From: Pseudomonas neuropathica
GTDB lineage: Bacteria; Pseudomonadota; Gammaproteobacteria; Pseudomonadales; Pseudomonadaceae
NCBI RefSeq assembly: GCF_015461835.1
Contig: NZ_JACOPX010000018.1
Location: forward strand, 1-64,000
Length of the DNA stretch: 64,000 nt
Direction: 5' to 3'
Positions 16,442 through 24,657 of this stretch are shown piece by piece. The notes under the pieces were generated by a model that had not been told where the DNA came from, searched no databases, and saw only the letters and a list, made by a program, of their open reading frames with translations. Positions within the stretch are counted from its first letter, which is position 1, and each line of letters starts with the position of its first letter. A program made the translations under genes and the position numbers.

Positions 16442-18076
16442 ATGCAAGACCATTTAATCGAGATCCGCGACCTGCGCGTCGCCTTCGCCGGACAAGAAGT
16501 GGTGCACGGTTTGAACCTGGATATCCGCCGCGGCGAGTGCCTGGCACTGGTCGGTGAATCCGGCTCGGGCAAGTCCGTGACCGCACATTCGATCCTGCGT
16601 TTATTGCCGGGCAAGAACGTCAGCAGCAGCGGCGCGATTCGCTACAACGGCGTGGACTTGTTGCACGCCAGCGAGCAGCAGATGCGCGGCCTGCGCGGCA
16701 ACCGCATTGCGATGATTTTCCAGGAGCCGATGACCTCGCTGAATCCGCTGCACACCGTGGAAAAGCAAGTCAGCGAAGTACTGGAAATTCACAAAGGCCT
16801 CAAGGGCCGCGCTGCCCGCGAACGGACTCTGGAGCTGCTGGAACTGGTCGGCATTCGCCAGCCGTTGCAGCGTTTGAAAGCCTATCCGCATCAACTTTCC
16901 GGTGGTCAACGGCAACGGGTGATGATCGCCATGGCGCTGGCCAACGAGCCGGAACTGTTGATCGCCGATGAGCCGACCACGGCGCTGGATGTGACGGTGC
17001 AGCAGAAGATTCTTGAGCTGCTGATCGAGTTGCAGCAACGGTTGGGCATGTCGCTGTTGCTGATCAGCCATGACCTCAATCTGGTCCGGCGTATCGCTCA
17101 GCGCGTGTGCGTGATGCGTAAAGGCGAGATCGTTGAGCAGGCCGATTGCGAAACGCTGTTTCGCGCGCCGCAGCATCCTTACAGTCGCTTGCTGATCGAG
17201 GCTGAACCGAGCGGTGCGCCGGTGCCTAGTGAGTACGATCACAATCTGCTTGAGGTCGACGATCTGAAGGTCTGGTTTCCGTTGCCCAAAGCGTTGTTCA
17301 GTCGCCAGCAGGATTACATCAAAGCCGTGGACGGCGTGAGTTTCACCCTGCAACGGGGCAAGACTTTGGGGATTGTCGGGGAGTCAGGTTCGGGTAAATC
17401 GACGCTGGGTCAGGCGATCCTGCGACTGGTCGAGTCCGAGGGCAATATCCGTTTTGGTAACAAGCAACTGAGCTTGCTCAATCAACGTTTGATGCGGCCG
17501 TTGCGGCGGCAGATTCAAGTGGTATTTCAGGATCCGTTTGGCAGCCTCAGCCCACGGATGTCGGTGCAGCAGATCATTGCCGAAGGCTTGCTGACTCACG
17601 GTATCGGCACTGAGGCTGAGCGGGAAGCGGCGGTGATCCGGGTGCTGGAGGAAGTCGGTCTCGACCCGCAGAGCCGCCATCGTTATCCCCACGAGTTTTC
17701 CGGCGGCCAGCGCCAGCGCATTTCCATCGCCCGCGCACTGGTGCTGGAACCGGCGCTGATTCTACTCGATGAGCCGACGTCGGCGCTGGATCGCACGGTG
17801 CAGAAACAGGTGGTGGAGTTGTTGCGGCAATTGCAGATCAGGCATGGGCTGACCTATTTGTTCATCAGCCATGATCTGGCGGTGGTGCATGCGTTGGCGC
17901 ATGACTTGATGGTGATCAAGGATGGCAAGGTGGTGGAGCAGGGTTCGTCGCGCGAGATTTTTGCCGTGCCCAAACACCCCTACACCCAGGAACTCCTGAA
18001 AGCCTCCGGCCTAAAGCCCGACACAACACCCTGTAGGAGTGAGCCTGCTCACGATAGCGGTATTCCAGTGACGTAG
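16442..18076 (+). CDS. YejF-like dual ABC ATPase
   Basis: 544 residues with two full ATPase domains. Domain one has Walker A GESGSGKSVT, signature LSGGQRQRVMIAMAL and Walker B ELLIADEPTTALDV. Domain two (from about 265) has Walker A GESGSGKSTLG, signature FSGGQRQRISIARALV and Walker B LILLDEPTSALDR. This fused layout is that of YejF/GsiA. The ATG at 16442 is one base after the YejE-like stop. The last 15 residues (PCRSEPAHDSGIPVT) are encoded by the left arm of a REP element, so the natural stop has apparently been replaced. Confidence 0.94.
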   Translation: MQDHLIEIRDLRVAFAGQEVVHGLNLDIRRGECLALVGESGSGKSVTAHSILRLLPGKNVSSSGAIRYNGVDLLHASEQQMRGLRGNRIAMIFQEPMTSLNPLHTVEKQVSEVLEIHKGLKGRAARERTLELLELVGIRQPLQRLKAYPHQLSGGQRQRVMIAMALANEPELLIADEPTTALDVTVQQKILELLIELQQRLGMSLLLISHDLNLVRRIAQRVCVMRKGEIVEQADCETLFRAPQHPYSRLLIEAEPSGAPVPSEYDHNLLEVDDLKVWFPLPKALFSRQQDYIKAVDGVSFTLQRGKTLGIVGESGSGKSTLGQAILRLVESEGNIRFGNKQLSLLNQRLMRPLRRQIQVVFQDPFGSLSPRMSVQQIIAEGLLTHGIGTEAEREAAVIRVLEEVGLDPQSRHRYPHEFSGGQRQRISIARALVLEPALILLDEPTSALDRTVQKQVVELLRQLQIRHGLTYLFISHDLAVVHALAHDLMVIKDGKVVEQGSSREIFAVPKHPYTQELLKASGLKPDTTPCRSEPAHDSGIPVT

Positions 18077-18119
18077 ATTTTGCTGACACGACGCCATCGC
18101 GAGCAGGCTCACTCCTACA
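18031..18119. repeat. REP pair overlapping the yejF-like 3' end
   Basis: CTGTAGGAGTGAGCCTGCTC begins inside the coding sequence and its complement ends at 18119. The stop codon of the ATPase gene lies in the unique spacer between the arms. Confidence 0.9.
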
Positions 18120-18242
18120 TGGGGATCGGTGGGGTTTGAAATTTATTTTTCAGTCACTGCATCCAAACGCCTCCGTCATGGGTAGTCCCTGTAACAGCCC
18201 TCTTCGGCTGTCAGCGGTTTACCCTTTTCGGAGATGACACTG

Positions 18243-18764
18243 ATGAACATCACTCAACTGATTGGCCTCACCGGTTTGCTCGCCCTGTCCTCGACAACCT
18301 TCGCCCAAAGCAGTTACCCCGACGCGATCAAAGTGCCGGACGGCCACAAGATCGCCATGGAAACCACTGGCGTCGGCGAGATCACCTACGAGTGCCGCGA
18401 CAAGCCCAACGCGGCCGGGCAGACCGAGTGGACGTTTGTCGGTCCGAAAGCGGTGCTCAATGATCGCAGCGGCAAGCAGGTCGGCACCTACTTCGGCCCG
18501 CCAGCGACCTGGCAGGCCAAGGACGGTTCGAAAGTCACCGGCACGCAACTGGCCGTGGCACCGTCGACTCCTGGCAACCTGCCCTATCAACTGGTCAAGG
18601 CCAACCCCGCCGAGGGTAAAGGCGCGATGAGCGGCGTGAGTTACATCCAGCGTGTCGCGCTCAAGGGCGGCGTGGCACCGGGCAGTGAATGTACAACGGC
18701 GAACAAGGGCAAGCAGGAAGTGGTGAAGTACCAGGCCGATTACATTTTCTGGGCGGCGAACTGA
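18243..18764 (+). CDS. Exported DUF3455 domain protein
   Basis: 173 residues with a clear signal peptide (MNITQLIGLTGLLALSSTTF, then AQS). The mature part matches DUF3455: DAIKVPDGHKIAMETTGVGEITYECR near the start, a central WTFVGP segment with GTYFGPPATWQAKDGSKVTG, and a C-terminal CTTANKGKQEVVKYQADYIFW. The function is unknown; two cysteines remain in the mature protein. The ATG at 18243 was preferred to the one at 18234 because GGAG lies eight bases before it and directly abuts the other. It precedes the ECF sigma gene, with a REP between. Confidence 0.88.
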   Translation: MNITQLIGLTGLLALSSTTFAQSSYPDAIKVPDGHKIAMETTGVGEITYECRDKPNAAGQTEWTFVGPKAVLNDRSGKQVGTYFGPPATWQAKDGSKVTGTQLAVAPSTPGNLPYQLVKANPAEGKGAMSGVSYIQRVALKGGVAPGSECTTANKGKQEVVKYQADYIFWAAN

Positions 18765-18786
18765 TCTCCGGAACACCACAAATCCC

Positions 18787-18875
18787 CTGTAGGAGTGAGC
18801 CTGCTCGCGATAGCGGTGTATCAGTGAAGAATATGCTGCTGATACACCGCTATCGCGAGCAGGCTCACTCCTACA
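18787..18875. repeat. REP pair
   Basis: Matched GTAGGAGTGAGCCTGCTCGC arms around a short spacer, with the inner arms extended by CGCTATCG / GTGTATCAG and complements. It separates the DUF3455 gene from the sigma factor gene. Confidence 0.9.
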
Positions 18876-18927
18876 AGGGGAATTATGTGTTCTGGATGTT
18901 TGCGGAATGTGAGCTAGATTGCACGAC

Positions 18928-19461
18928 ATGCCTTTAGCCGAATCCGTTTTCGATTACGAAGCCCGCCTCGCTGCTTGTGCCCGTGGCGAGCGTTCGGCCC
19001 TGCGCGATTTGTATGTGCAGGAAGGTCCGCGTCTGCTCGGCGTGGCCAAGCGCCTGGTGCGCGATACGGCGCTGGCGGAGGACATCGTTCATGAGGCCTT
19101 TATCAAGATCTGGAACGGTGCAGCGGGGTTTGATCCGGCGCGCGGTTCGGCGCGTGGCTGGATGTTCAGCGTGACCCGGCATCTGGCGCTGAATCTGCTG
19201 CGTGATCACGGCCGGGAAACGCCGTTCAGCGAGGCCCACGAAACCGCTGCGGACGATGCCAGCTTCGACGCCCACGCGCATTCGGCGCGCATCCACCATT
19301 GCCTTGACCAGCTAGAGCCACAACGGCGCAGTTGCGTCCTGCATGCTTACGTCGACGGCTACAGCCACGCGCAGATTGCCGCGCGCCTCGACACGCCGCT
19401 GGGCACCGTCAAAGCGTGGATCAAGCGCAGCCTCAATGCCTTGCGGGAGTGCATGGGATGA
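18928..19461 (+). CDS. ECF RNA polymerase sigma factor
   Basis: 177 residues with sigma region 2 (LRDLYVQEGPRLLGVAKRLV, then DTALAEDIVHEAFIKIW) and region 4 (LEPQRRSCVLHAYVDGYSHA, then QIAARLDTPLGTVKAWIKRSL). This is the standard two-domain ECF layout and belongs with the groups paired with RskA-type anti-sigma factors. The ATG at 18928 is preferred to an upstream in-frame TTG. Its stop overlaps the anti-sigma start by four bases (ATGA), so the two are translationally coupled. Confidence 0.94.
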   Translation: MPLAESVFDYEARLAACARGERSALRDLYVQEGPRLLGVAKRLVRDTALAEDIVHEAFIKIWNGAAGFDPARGSARGWMFSVTRHLALNLLRDHGRETPFSEAHETAADDASFDAHAHSARIHHCLDQLEPQRRSCVLHAYVDGYSHAQIAARLDTPLGTVKAWIKRSLNALRECMG

Positions 19462-20150
19462 CCAGCGAATCAGCGCAGGAACGGGACGAACTGGCCGGCG
19501 AATATGTGCTCGGCACGCTGTCGTTCGAACAGCGCAGCGAGGTGCAACGGCGCTTGCCGAATGATCCACAATTGCGCGCAGCGGTAGACGCCTGGGAACG
19601 GCGTCTGCTGGAGCTGACGGATCTGGCCGAACCGCAGCAACCCTCGGCGCAGTTGTGGCAGCGCATCGAGCGCAGTGTCGGGCGACTGGCGCGGCAAGCA
19701 CCTTCGACTTCATGGTGGAATCTGCTGCCGCTCTGGCGTGGGTTGAGCGCAGCCGGTTTGGCTGCCACGTTGATTCTGGGTTCGATCCTGCTGACCCAGA
19801 CCACGCCGAAACCCAGCTATCTGGTGGTGCTGGTCGCGCCGCAGGACAAGGCCCCGGGCTGGGTGATTCAGGCGAGCAACTCGCGGGAAATCCAGTTGAT
19901 TCCGCTCGGTGTGGTTGAGGTGCCGGCGGACAAGGCGCTGGAATTCTGGACCAAGGCTGATGGCTGGCAAGGGCCGGTTTCGCTAGGGTTGGTCAAGCCT
20001 GGACAGGCGTTGTCGGTGCCGTTGGACAAGTTACCGCCGCTGCAACCCAATCAGCTATTCGAGCTGACACTTGAGGGCGCCAATGGCTCGCCGATCGGCA
20101 AACCGACCGGGCCGATTCAGGCGATCGGGCGCGCTGTGAAGGTGCTGTGA
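19458..20150 (+). CDS. RskA-like membrane anti-sigma factor
   Basis: 230 residues. The N-terminal anti-sigma domain (MTSESAQERDELAGEYVLGT, LSFEQRSEVQRRL, then a Trp-Glu-Arg helix) is followed by one membrane helix at about 90-112 (WRGLSAAGLAATLILGSILL) and a periplasmic RskA domain. That domain has YLVVLVAPQDKAPGWVIQAS and the GPI-x-A-I-G ending. It should hold the ECF factor at the membrane until a periplasmic signal releases it. The signal is not evident. The start lies inside the sigma gene stop. Confidence 0.9.
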   Translation: MTSESAQERDELAGEYVLGTLSFEQRSEVQRRLPNDPQLRAAVDAWERRLLELTDLAEPQQPSAQLWQRIERSVGRLARQAPSTSWWNLLPLWRGLSAAGLAATLILGSILLTQTTPKPSYLVVLVAPQDKAPGWVIQASNSREIQLIPLGVVEVPADKALEFWTKADGWQGPVSLGLVKPGQALSVPLDKLPPLQPNQLFELTLEGANGSPIGKPTGPIQAIGRAVKVL

Positions 20151-20282
20151 GGCTCTGCTCTGCGGCTCCTGGCTACCATCATCGGCATCGATGTTCACCA
20201 TCACGGCAATGAAGTTCTCATAAAAAATCCCGGGCGTAACATCTGCTCCATACCAACCAACAACACCCCGGAGCACACCATC

Positions 20283-20762
20283 ATGAAACGCCAAACTCTT
20301 CTCGGTATCGCTTTCTCGGTCTTCGCTATCAACGCTTTCGCCGCTACCCCGGCCCACACCATGATCGCCGAAGGCGGCTCGGACAAACTGATCGAAAGCC
20401 GTTTGGCTGAAGGCGGTTCGGATCGTCTGCTTGAACGTCGCGTTGCTGAAGGTGGTTCGGATCGTCTGCTCGAACGCCGCGTTGCTGAAGGTGGCTCGGA
20501 TCGTCTGCTCGAACGCCGCGTTGCTGAAGGTGGCGCTGATCGTCTGCTCGAACGTCGCGTTGCTGAAGGTGGTTCGGATCGTCTGCTCGAACGCCGCGTT
20601 GCTGAAGGTGGTTCGGATCGTCTGATCGAACGTCGCGTTGCTGAAGGTGGCGCTGATCGTCTGCTCGAACGTCGCGTTGCTGAAGGTGGTTCGGATCGTC
20701 TGCTCGAACGCCGCGTTGCTGAAGGTGGTTCGGATCGTCTGATCGAACGTCGCGTTGCCTGA
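20283..20762 (+). CDS. Exported protein of ten 13-residue repeats
   Basis: 159 residues. A signal peptide (MKRQTLLGIAFSVFAINAFA, cleavage near FAA-TPA) is followed by ten tandem copies of V-A-E-G-G-S-D-R-L-L/I-E-R-R, the first two slightly divergent, and a final VA. The mature protein is therefore a strongly charged, cysteine-free repeat with no recognised catalytic domain. I recall short exported repeat proteins of this kind in other Pseudomonas, sometimes labelled phage infection protein without evidence that I know of. It lies 132 bp after the anti-sigma gene and has its own terminator. That makes it a candidate target of the ECF factor. CGGAGCACACC precedes the ATG as ribosome site. Confidence 0.85.
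   Translation: MKRQTLLGIAFSVFAINAFAATPAHTMIAEGGSDKLIESRLAEGGSDRLLERRVAEGGSDRLLERRVAEGGSDRLLERRVAEGGADRLLERRVAEGGSDRLLERRVAEGGSDRLIERRVAEGGADRLLERRVAEGGSDRLLERRVAEGGSDRLIERRVA
20364..20753 (+). repeat. Tandem 39-bp coding repeats with a perfect 117-bp duplication
   Basis: Ten 39-bp units encode the 13-residue repeat. Units 5-7 (20520-20636) and 8-10 (20637-20753) are identical over all 117 bp, which points to a recent three-unit duplication. Confidence 0.95.
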
Positions 20763-20791
20763 TGTTTGGCTGTAAGCGCAACAACCCAGAG

Positions 20792-20819
20792 AAACCCGGC
20801 TCCCTTGGCCGGGTTTTTT
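20792..20819 (+). terminator. Rho-independent terminator of the repeat-protein gene
   Basis: AACCCGGC / GCCGGGTT stem followed by TTTTTT, starting 30 bp after the stop codon. The convergent DUF1615 gene ends just beyond. Confidence 0.9.
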
Positions 20820-20832
20820 ATGTCTGTCTGAT

Positions 20833-21924
20833 TTATCCGGCCTTGGCCATGCAGCGCTTGTAGCGCTCGTCCACGCGCTTGGCGAACCACGCTGTGGTGA
20901 GTTTGCGGGTGATCTTCGGGCTCTGCAGCACGATCCCCGGCAACACCGCGCGCGGCAGCTTTTTCCCCTCCGCTTGCTCCGCCAGTTCGAACACCCGCTG
21001 ATAGAGCTTGGTCTCTTCGAACTCCAGGGTCTTGCCCTTCTCTAGCTGATCGCGAATACTCGGATTGCGCATGCCCAATGACTTGCCGAGGGTGCGCACC
21101 GCCAGTTCCGTACCGCCGGGCATGATCGAGTCGTAGCGGATCAGGTCGCCATCGAGCGCTAGCGGGATGCCCGAGGCGCGACTCACCGCGTTTTGAAATG
21201 CGGCATTACGACTGGCGTACCACCCAGCGTTGAAATCGGCGAAGCGATAAAGCGGCTCGCGATAACTCACCGGGTAACCGAGCAAGTGGGCAATACCGAA
21301 ATACATGCCACCACGGCGGCTGAACACCTCGTGGCGGATCGTGCCGTCCACCGGATACGGATAATCCTTGGCGTGCTGTTCGGCAAATTCGATGCTGACC
21401 TGCATCGGCCCGCCGGTGTGCACCGGGTTAAAACCGCCGAACAGCGTACGGCCCATCGGCACCCGACCGATGAAGTCGTCGAATATGCCACTGAGTTCTT
21501 TTTCACTGCGCGCCGCATTCAAGCGTTCGCTGTAGGTCTTGCCGTTGGTTGAGCGCACTTGCAGCGCGCCGCTGACCAACAGGCTGGGGATGTGCACTTT
21601 GGCGGCGCGACGGTCGATTTCGTCGCGGGCGATTTTGCCCAGGCCGGGCACGGTGGGATCGGCCTGAAAGGTGGATTCCTGCTCGGCAACGGCCAGCACC
21701 GAGCACAGATTCTGTGTGGTCGGGCTGATGTTCTGCGCGGCAAACGCGGCGTAGATATCGGTGGCCCAGCCTTGGCGATCGGCAGTCTTGGCCGGCATCA
21801 GCCGCACGATCTCGGCCTTCACTTCAGCAGGCGCACGGGGCACCGGTTCCTGGCTGCGTTGCCCGGCGCAACCGGCGAGCACCAGCAGTGCGGCGAGCGT
21901 GATCGGTAATCGAGGGTTGTGCAT
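20833..21924 (-). CDS. DUF1615 lipoprotein
   Basis: 363 residues starting MHNPRLPITLAALLVLAGCA with a lipobox (VLAGC), so it is probably a lipoprotein. The rest fits DUF1615: VRLMPAKTADRQGWATDIYA, then a lysozyme-like LAVAEQESTFQADP, and FNPVHTGGPMQVSIEFAEQH. The AEQES-F-ADP and GPMQVS segments resemble the catalytic region of lytic transglycosylases. A cell-wall role is therefore plausible but unproven. The ATG at 21922-21924 begins the lipoprotein signal; the upstream extension does not look like part of it. Confidence 0.88.
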   Translation of the reverse strand: MHNPRLPITLAALLVLAGCAGQRSQEPVPRAPAEVKAEIVRLMPAKTADRQGWATDIYAAFAAQNISPTTQNLCSVLAVAEQESTFQADPTVPGLGKIARDEIDRRAAKVHIPSLLVSGALQVRSTNGKTYSERLNAARSEKELSGIFDDFIGRVPMGRTLFGGFNPVHTGGPMQVSIEFAEQHAKDYPYPVDGTIRHEVFSRRGGMYFGIAHLLGYPVSYREPLYRFADFNAGWYASRNAAFQNAVSRASGIPLALDGDLIRYDSIMPGGTELAVRTLGKSLGMRNPSIRDQLEKGKTLEFEETKLYQRVFELAEQAEGKKLPRAVLPGIVLQSPKITRKLTTAWFAKRVDERYKRCMAKAG

Positions 21925-22145
21925 GTTGCTCCATCCAGTCCAGTAAGCCAGAACCACCATACACAATCCGTGTAGGCGCTGCCGCAGGCTCCTGCACAGG
22001 AATGCGGGTATTGAAGGGGTGATGACAAACTGATTGCAAAACGTTACTGAGAAATCCTATCATTTGTGCCTGGAGTCGCATTTGCGCAAGGAGTTCCCGC
22101 GCCGCCCTTATTTTTCTCACCGGCCGTGCGCCTCCAGGTATCTAA

Positions 22146-24350
22146 ATGTCCGCTTCAGCTCGACTCGCCGTCCCGTTTCGCCCGACGCTTCTCGCCCTGC
22201 TGTGCTCCCTGACTGTCACCGCTCACGCCGCAGACGGCGATAACAAGGCGCTGGTGCTGGACGACGTCAACGTCAACGCCCAAGCCCCGACGCCTAACGC
22301 CCTGCCCCCGGTTTACGCGGGTGGTCAGGTCGCCCGTGGCGGCCAGCTCGGCGTGCTGGGTAATCAGGACATGATGGACGCGCCGTTCAGCGCCGCCTCC
22401 TACACCGAACAATTGATTCAGGATCAGCAGGCCGAAGACGTCGCCGACGTATTGCTCAACGATTCGTCGGTGCGTCAGGCCTCCGGTTTCTCTAACCAGG
22501 CGCAGATTTTCATGATCCGCGGCCTGCCGCTGACCGGCGACGACATTTCCTATAACGGCCTGTACGGCGTGTTACCACGGCAGATCATTTCCACCGATGC
22601 GCTGGAGCGCGTGGAAGTGTTCAAAGGCCCGAACGCCTTTATCAATGGCGTGACCCCGACCGGTTCCGGCATCGGTGGCGGCGTCAACCTGCAACCGAAA
22701 CGCGCCGGCGACGTGCCGCTGCGTCGTTACACCACCGACATCAACAGCGAAGGTCGCATCGGTCATCACTTCGACATTGGCCAGCGCTTCGGTGAAGACA
22801 ACCGCTTCGGTGCACGGATCAACCTGTCCCAGCGCGAAGGCGAAACCGGCATCGATCACGAAAACCAGCGCTCGAAACTGTTCGCCATCGGCCTCGATTA
22901 TCGCGGTGACGCCCTGCGCATTTCCGGCGACTTCGCCTATCAGAAAGAACGCGTCAACGGTGGCCGCAACTCGGTCAACCTCGGCACCACCACGCACATT
23001 CCCGACGCGCCATCGGCCGACACCAACTACGCGCCGAAGTGGGGTTACACCGACATCGAAGACACTTTCGGCATGCTCCGCGCCGAGTACGACCTGAACG
23101 ACAACTGGACCGCCTACGCGGCCGGTGGCGCCAAGCACACCCGCGAAGTCGGGCGTTACAACTCGACCACGCTGGTCGGTAACAACGGCGCGTCGTTCAC
23201 CACCGGCTCGTTCATTCCGCACGACGAAGACAACACCAGCGTGATGGCCGGCCTCAACGGTAAATTCAACACCGGTTCGGTCAGCCACAAGCTCAACTTC
23301 GGCCTGACCGGCATCTGGGCCGAACAGCGCAGCGCCTATGATTTTGACCTGACCCAATACGCCAACAACATCTACCACCCGGTGCAAACGCCGTCGCCGG
23401 TGGGCAACTTTGCCGGCGGCGACTTGAATGATCCCGGCATCGTCGGCAAGACCTTCAACCGCAGCATCGCACTCTCTGACACCCTTGGTTTCTTCGATGA
23501 TCGCCTGCTGGTGACCGCCGGCCTGCGTCGTCAGCAACTGGTGGTGCAAGGCTACAACTACGCCAGTTGGGGCAGCGGCGGTCGCAAGTCGAGCTACGAC
23601 GAATCGATCACCACCCCCGTCTACGGCGTGGTGTTCAAGCCGTGGGACCATGTGTCGTTCTATGCCAACCACATCGAAGGCCTGGCCCAGGGCCCGACCT
23701 CGCCGACCAGTTCCGGTGGTTTCCGTGTGACCAACGGCAACGAAGTCTATGCACCCGCGCGTTCCAAGCAGACCGAAGTCGGGGTGAAAGTCGACATGGG
23801 CACTTACGGCGCCAGCCTCGGTGTTTATCGCATCGAGCAGCCGAGCGATGGTTACTGCGAAATCGACAGTGCGACCACCTGCACCTACGTGCGTGAAGGC
23901 GAGCAGATCAACAAAGGCGTGGAAATGAACGTGTTCGGCGAACCGATCAATGGTCTGCGCCTGATCAGCGGTCTGACCCTGATGGACACCGAACTGAAGA
24001 ACACCCTCAATGGCGCCAACGACGGCAACCGTGCGATCGGTGTGCCGACCTTCCAGTTCAACGCTGGTGCGGATTGGGATGTGCCGGGTCTGCAAGGTGT
24101 AGCGCTGAATGCGCGGATGCTGCGTACCGGTGGTCAATACGCGGATGCGGCGAACAACCTCAGCCTGCCGACCTGGAACCGTTTCGATGCCGGTGCGCGT
24201 TATGCGTTCAAGGTGTCAGAGAAGGACGTGACCGTGCGTCTGGGCGTGGAGAATCTGGCGAACAAGAAGTACTGGGAATCGGCTCAGGGTGGGTATCTGA
24301 CTCAGGGTGAGCCGCGGGTGGCCAAGTTGTCCGGCACTATTGATTTCTAA
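22146..24350 (+). CDS. TonB-dependent siderophore receptor
   Basis: 734 residues with a signal peptide ending near AHA-ADGD. The plug carries FMIRGLPLTGDDISYNGLYG and ALERVEVFKGPNAFINGVTP with the GSGIGGGVNLQPKRA segment typical of FhuA/FpvA-type receptors. The barrel ends in the aromatic TIDF. It should import a ferric siderophore, possibly a xenosiderophore because no biosynthesis genes are nearby. A weak half Fur-like sequence (TATCATTT near 22058) lies upstream, too poor to call. It is divergent from the DUF1615 gene. Confidence 0.93.
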   Translation: MSASARLAVPFRPTLLALLCSLTVTAHAADGDNKALVLDDVNVNAQAPTPNALPPVYAGGQVARGGQLGVLGNQDMMDAPFSAASYTEQLIQDQQAEDVADVLLNDSSVRQASGFSNQAQIFMIRGLPLTGDDISYNGLYGVLPRQIISTDALERVEVFKGPNAFINGVTPTGSGIGGGVNLQPKRAGDVPLRRYTTDINSEGRIGHHFDIGQRFGEDNRFGARINLSQREGETGIDHENQRSKLFAIGLDYRGDALRISGDFAYQKERVNGGRNSVNLGTTTHIPDAPSADTNYAPKWGYTDIEDTFGMLRAEYDLNDNWTAYAAGGAKHTREVGRYNSTTLVGNNGASFTTGSFIPHDEDNTSVMAGLNGKFNTGSVSHKLNFGLTGIWAEQRSAYDFDLTQYANNIYHPVQTPSPVGNFAGGDLNDPGIVGKTFNRSIALSDTLGFFDDRLLVTAGLRRQQLVVQGYNYASWGSGGRKSSYDESITTPVYGVVFKPWDHVSFYANHIEGLAQGPTSPTSSGGFRVTNGNEVYAPARSKQTEVGVKVDMGTYGASLGVYRIEQPSDGYCEIDSATTCTYVREGEQINKGVEMNVFGEPINGLRLISGLTLMDTELKNTLNGANDGNRAIGVPTFQFNAGADWDVPGLQGVALNARMLRTGGQYADAANNLSLPTWNRFDAGARYAFKVSEKDVTVRLGVENLANKKYWESAQGGYLTQGEPRVAKLSGTIDF

Positions 24351-24351
24351 G

Positions 24352-24507
24352 GCTGAAAAGCCCTCTCCCAAAGGGAGAGGGGACTGACCGTGGTGTTCTT
24401 GCAAGTTACACCGACCTGAAATATCGAGTCGAACTCAGGTTCTGAAAAGCCCCCAATCGGCTCCCTTTCCCCTCGCCCCCTTGGGGGAGAGGGCTGGGGT
24501 GAGGGGG
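24352..24507. repeat. Inverted-repeat-bounded interspersed element, copy 1
   Basis: Begins GCTGAAAAGCCCTCTCCCAA and ends in a CCCTCTCCC-type arm in the opposite orientation. Between them is the core with TCGAGTCGAACTCAGGTTCT and GAAAAGCCCCCAATCGGCTC. The same core and arms recur near 49.9, 52.6 and 58.4 kb. It sits directly after a stop codon. Confidence 0.8.
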
Positions 24508-24546
24508 TAAATTTCACTGTTACCAAAATCTCCCGCCGAACACCCG

Positions 24547-24584
24547 AAAAAGGCCCCACAGCCTCACCGCTGCGGAGCCTTTTT
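24547..24584. terminator. Hairpin terminator after the siderophore receptor gene
   Basis: AAAAAGGC-CC-CAGC pairs with GCTG-GG-GCCTTTTT around CTCACC, with T/A tracts on both sides, so it could act in either direction. Confidence 0.75.
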
Positions 24585-24657
24585 CCGTCTGGCCGATCAA
24601 CTGGCCAGCCTCGCCTGCTGATCCATACTTGCTGCACGGCAAACGGAGGACAGGCCC

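Noticed and set aside
20364..20753. The 39-bp repeats as a CRISPR-like array
   Set aside because: The units are contiguous, in frame and translated behind a signal peptide; there are no spacers.
22050..22070. A possible Fur box upstream of the siderophore receptor
   Set aside because: Only about half of the 19 positions agree with the consensus, so it cannot be called from sequence alone.
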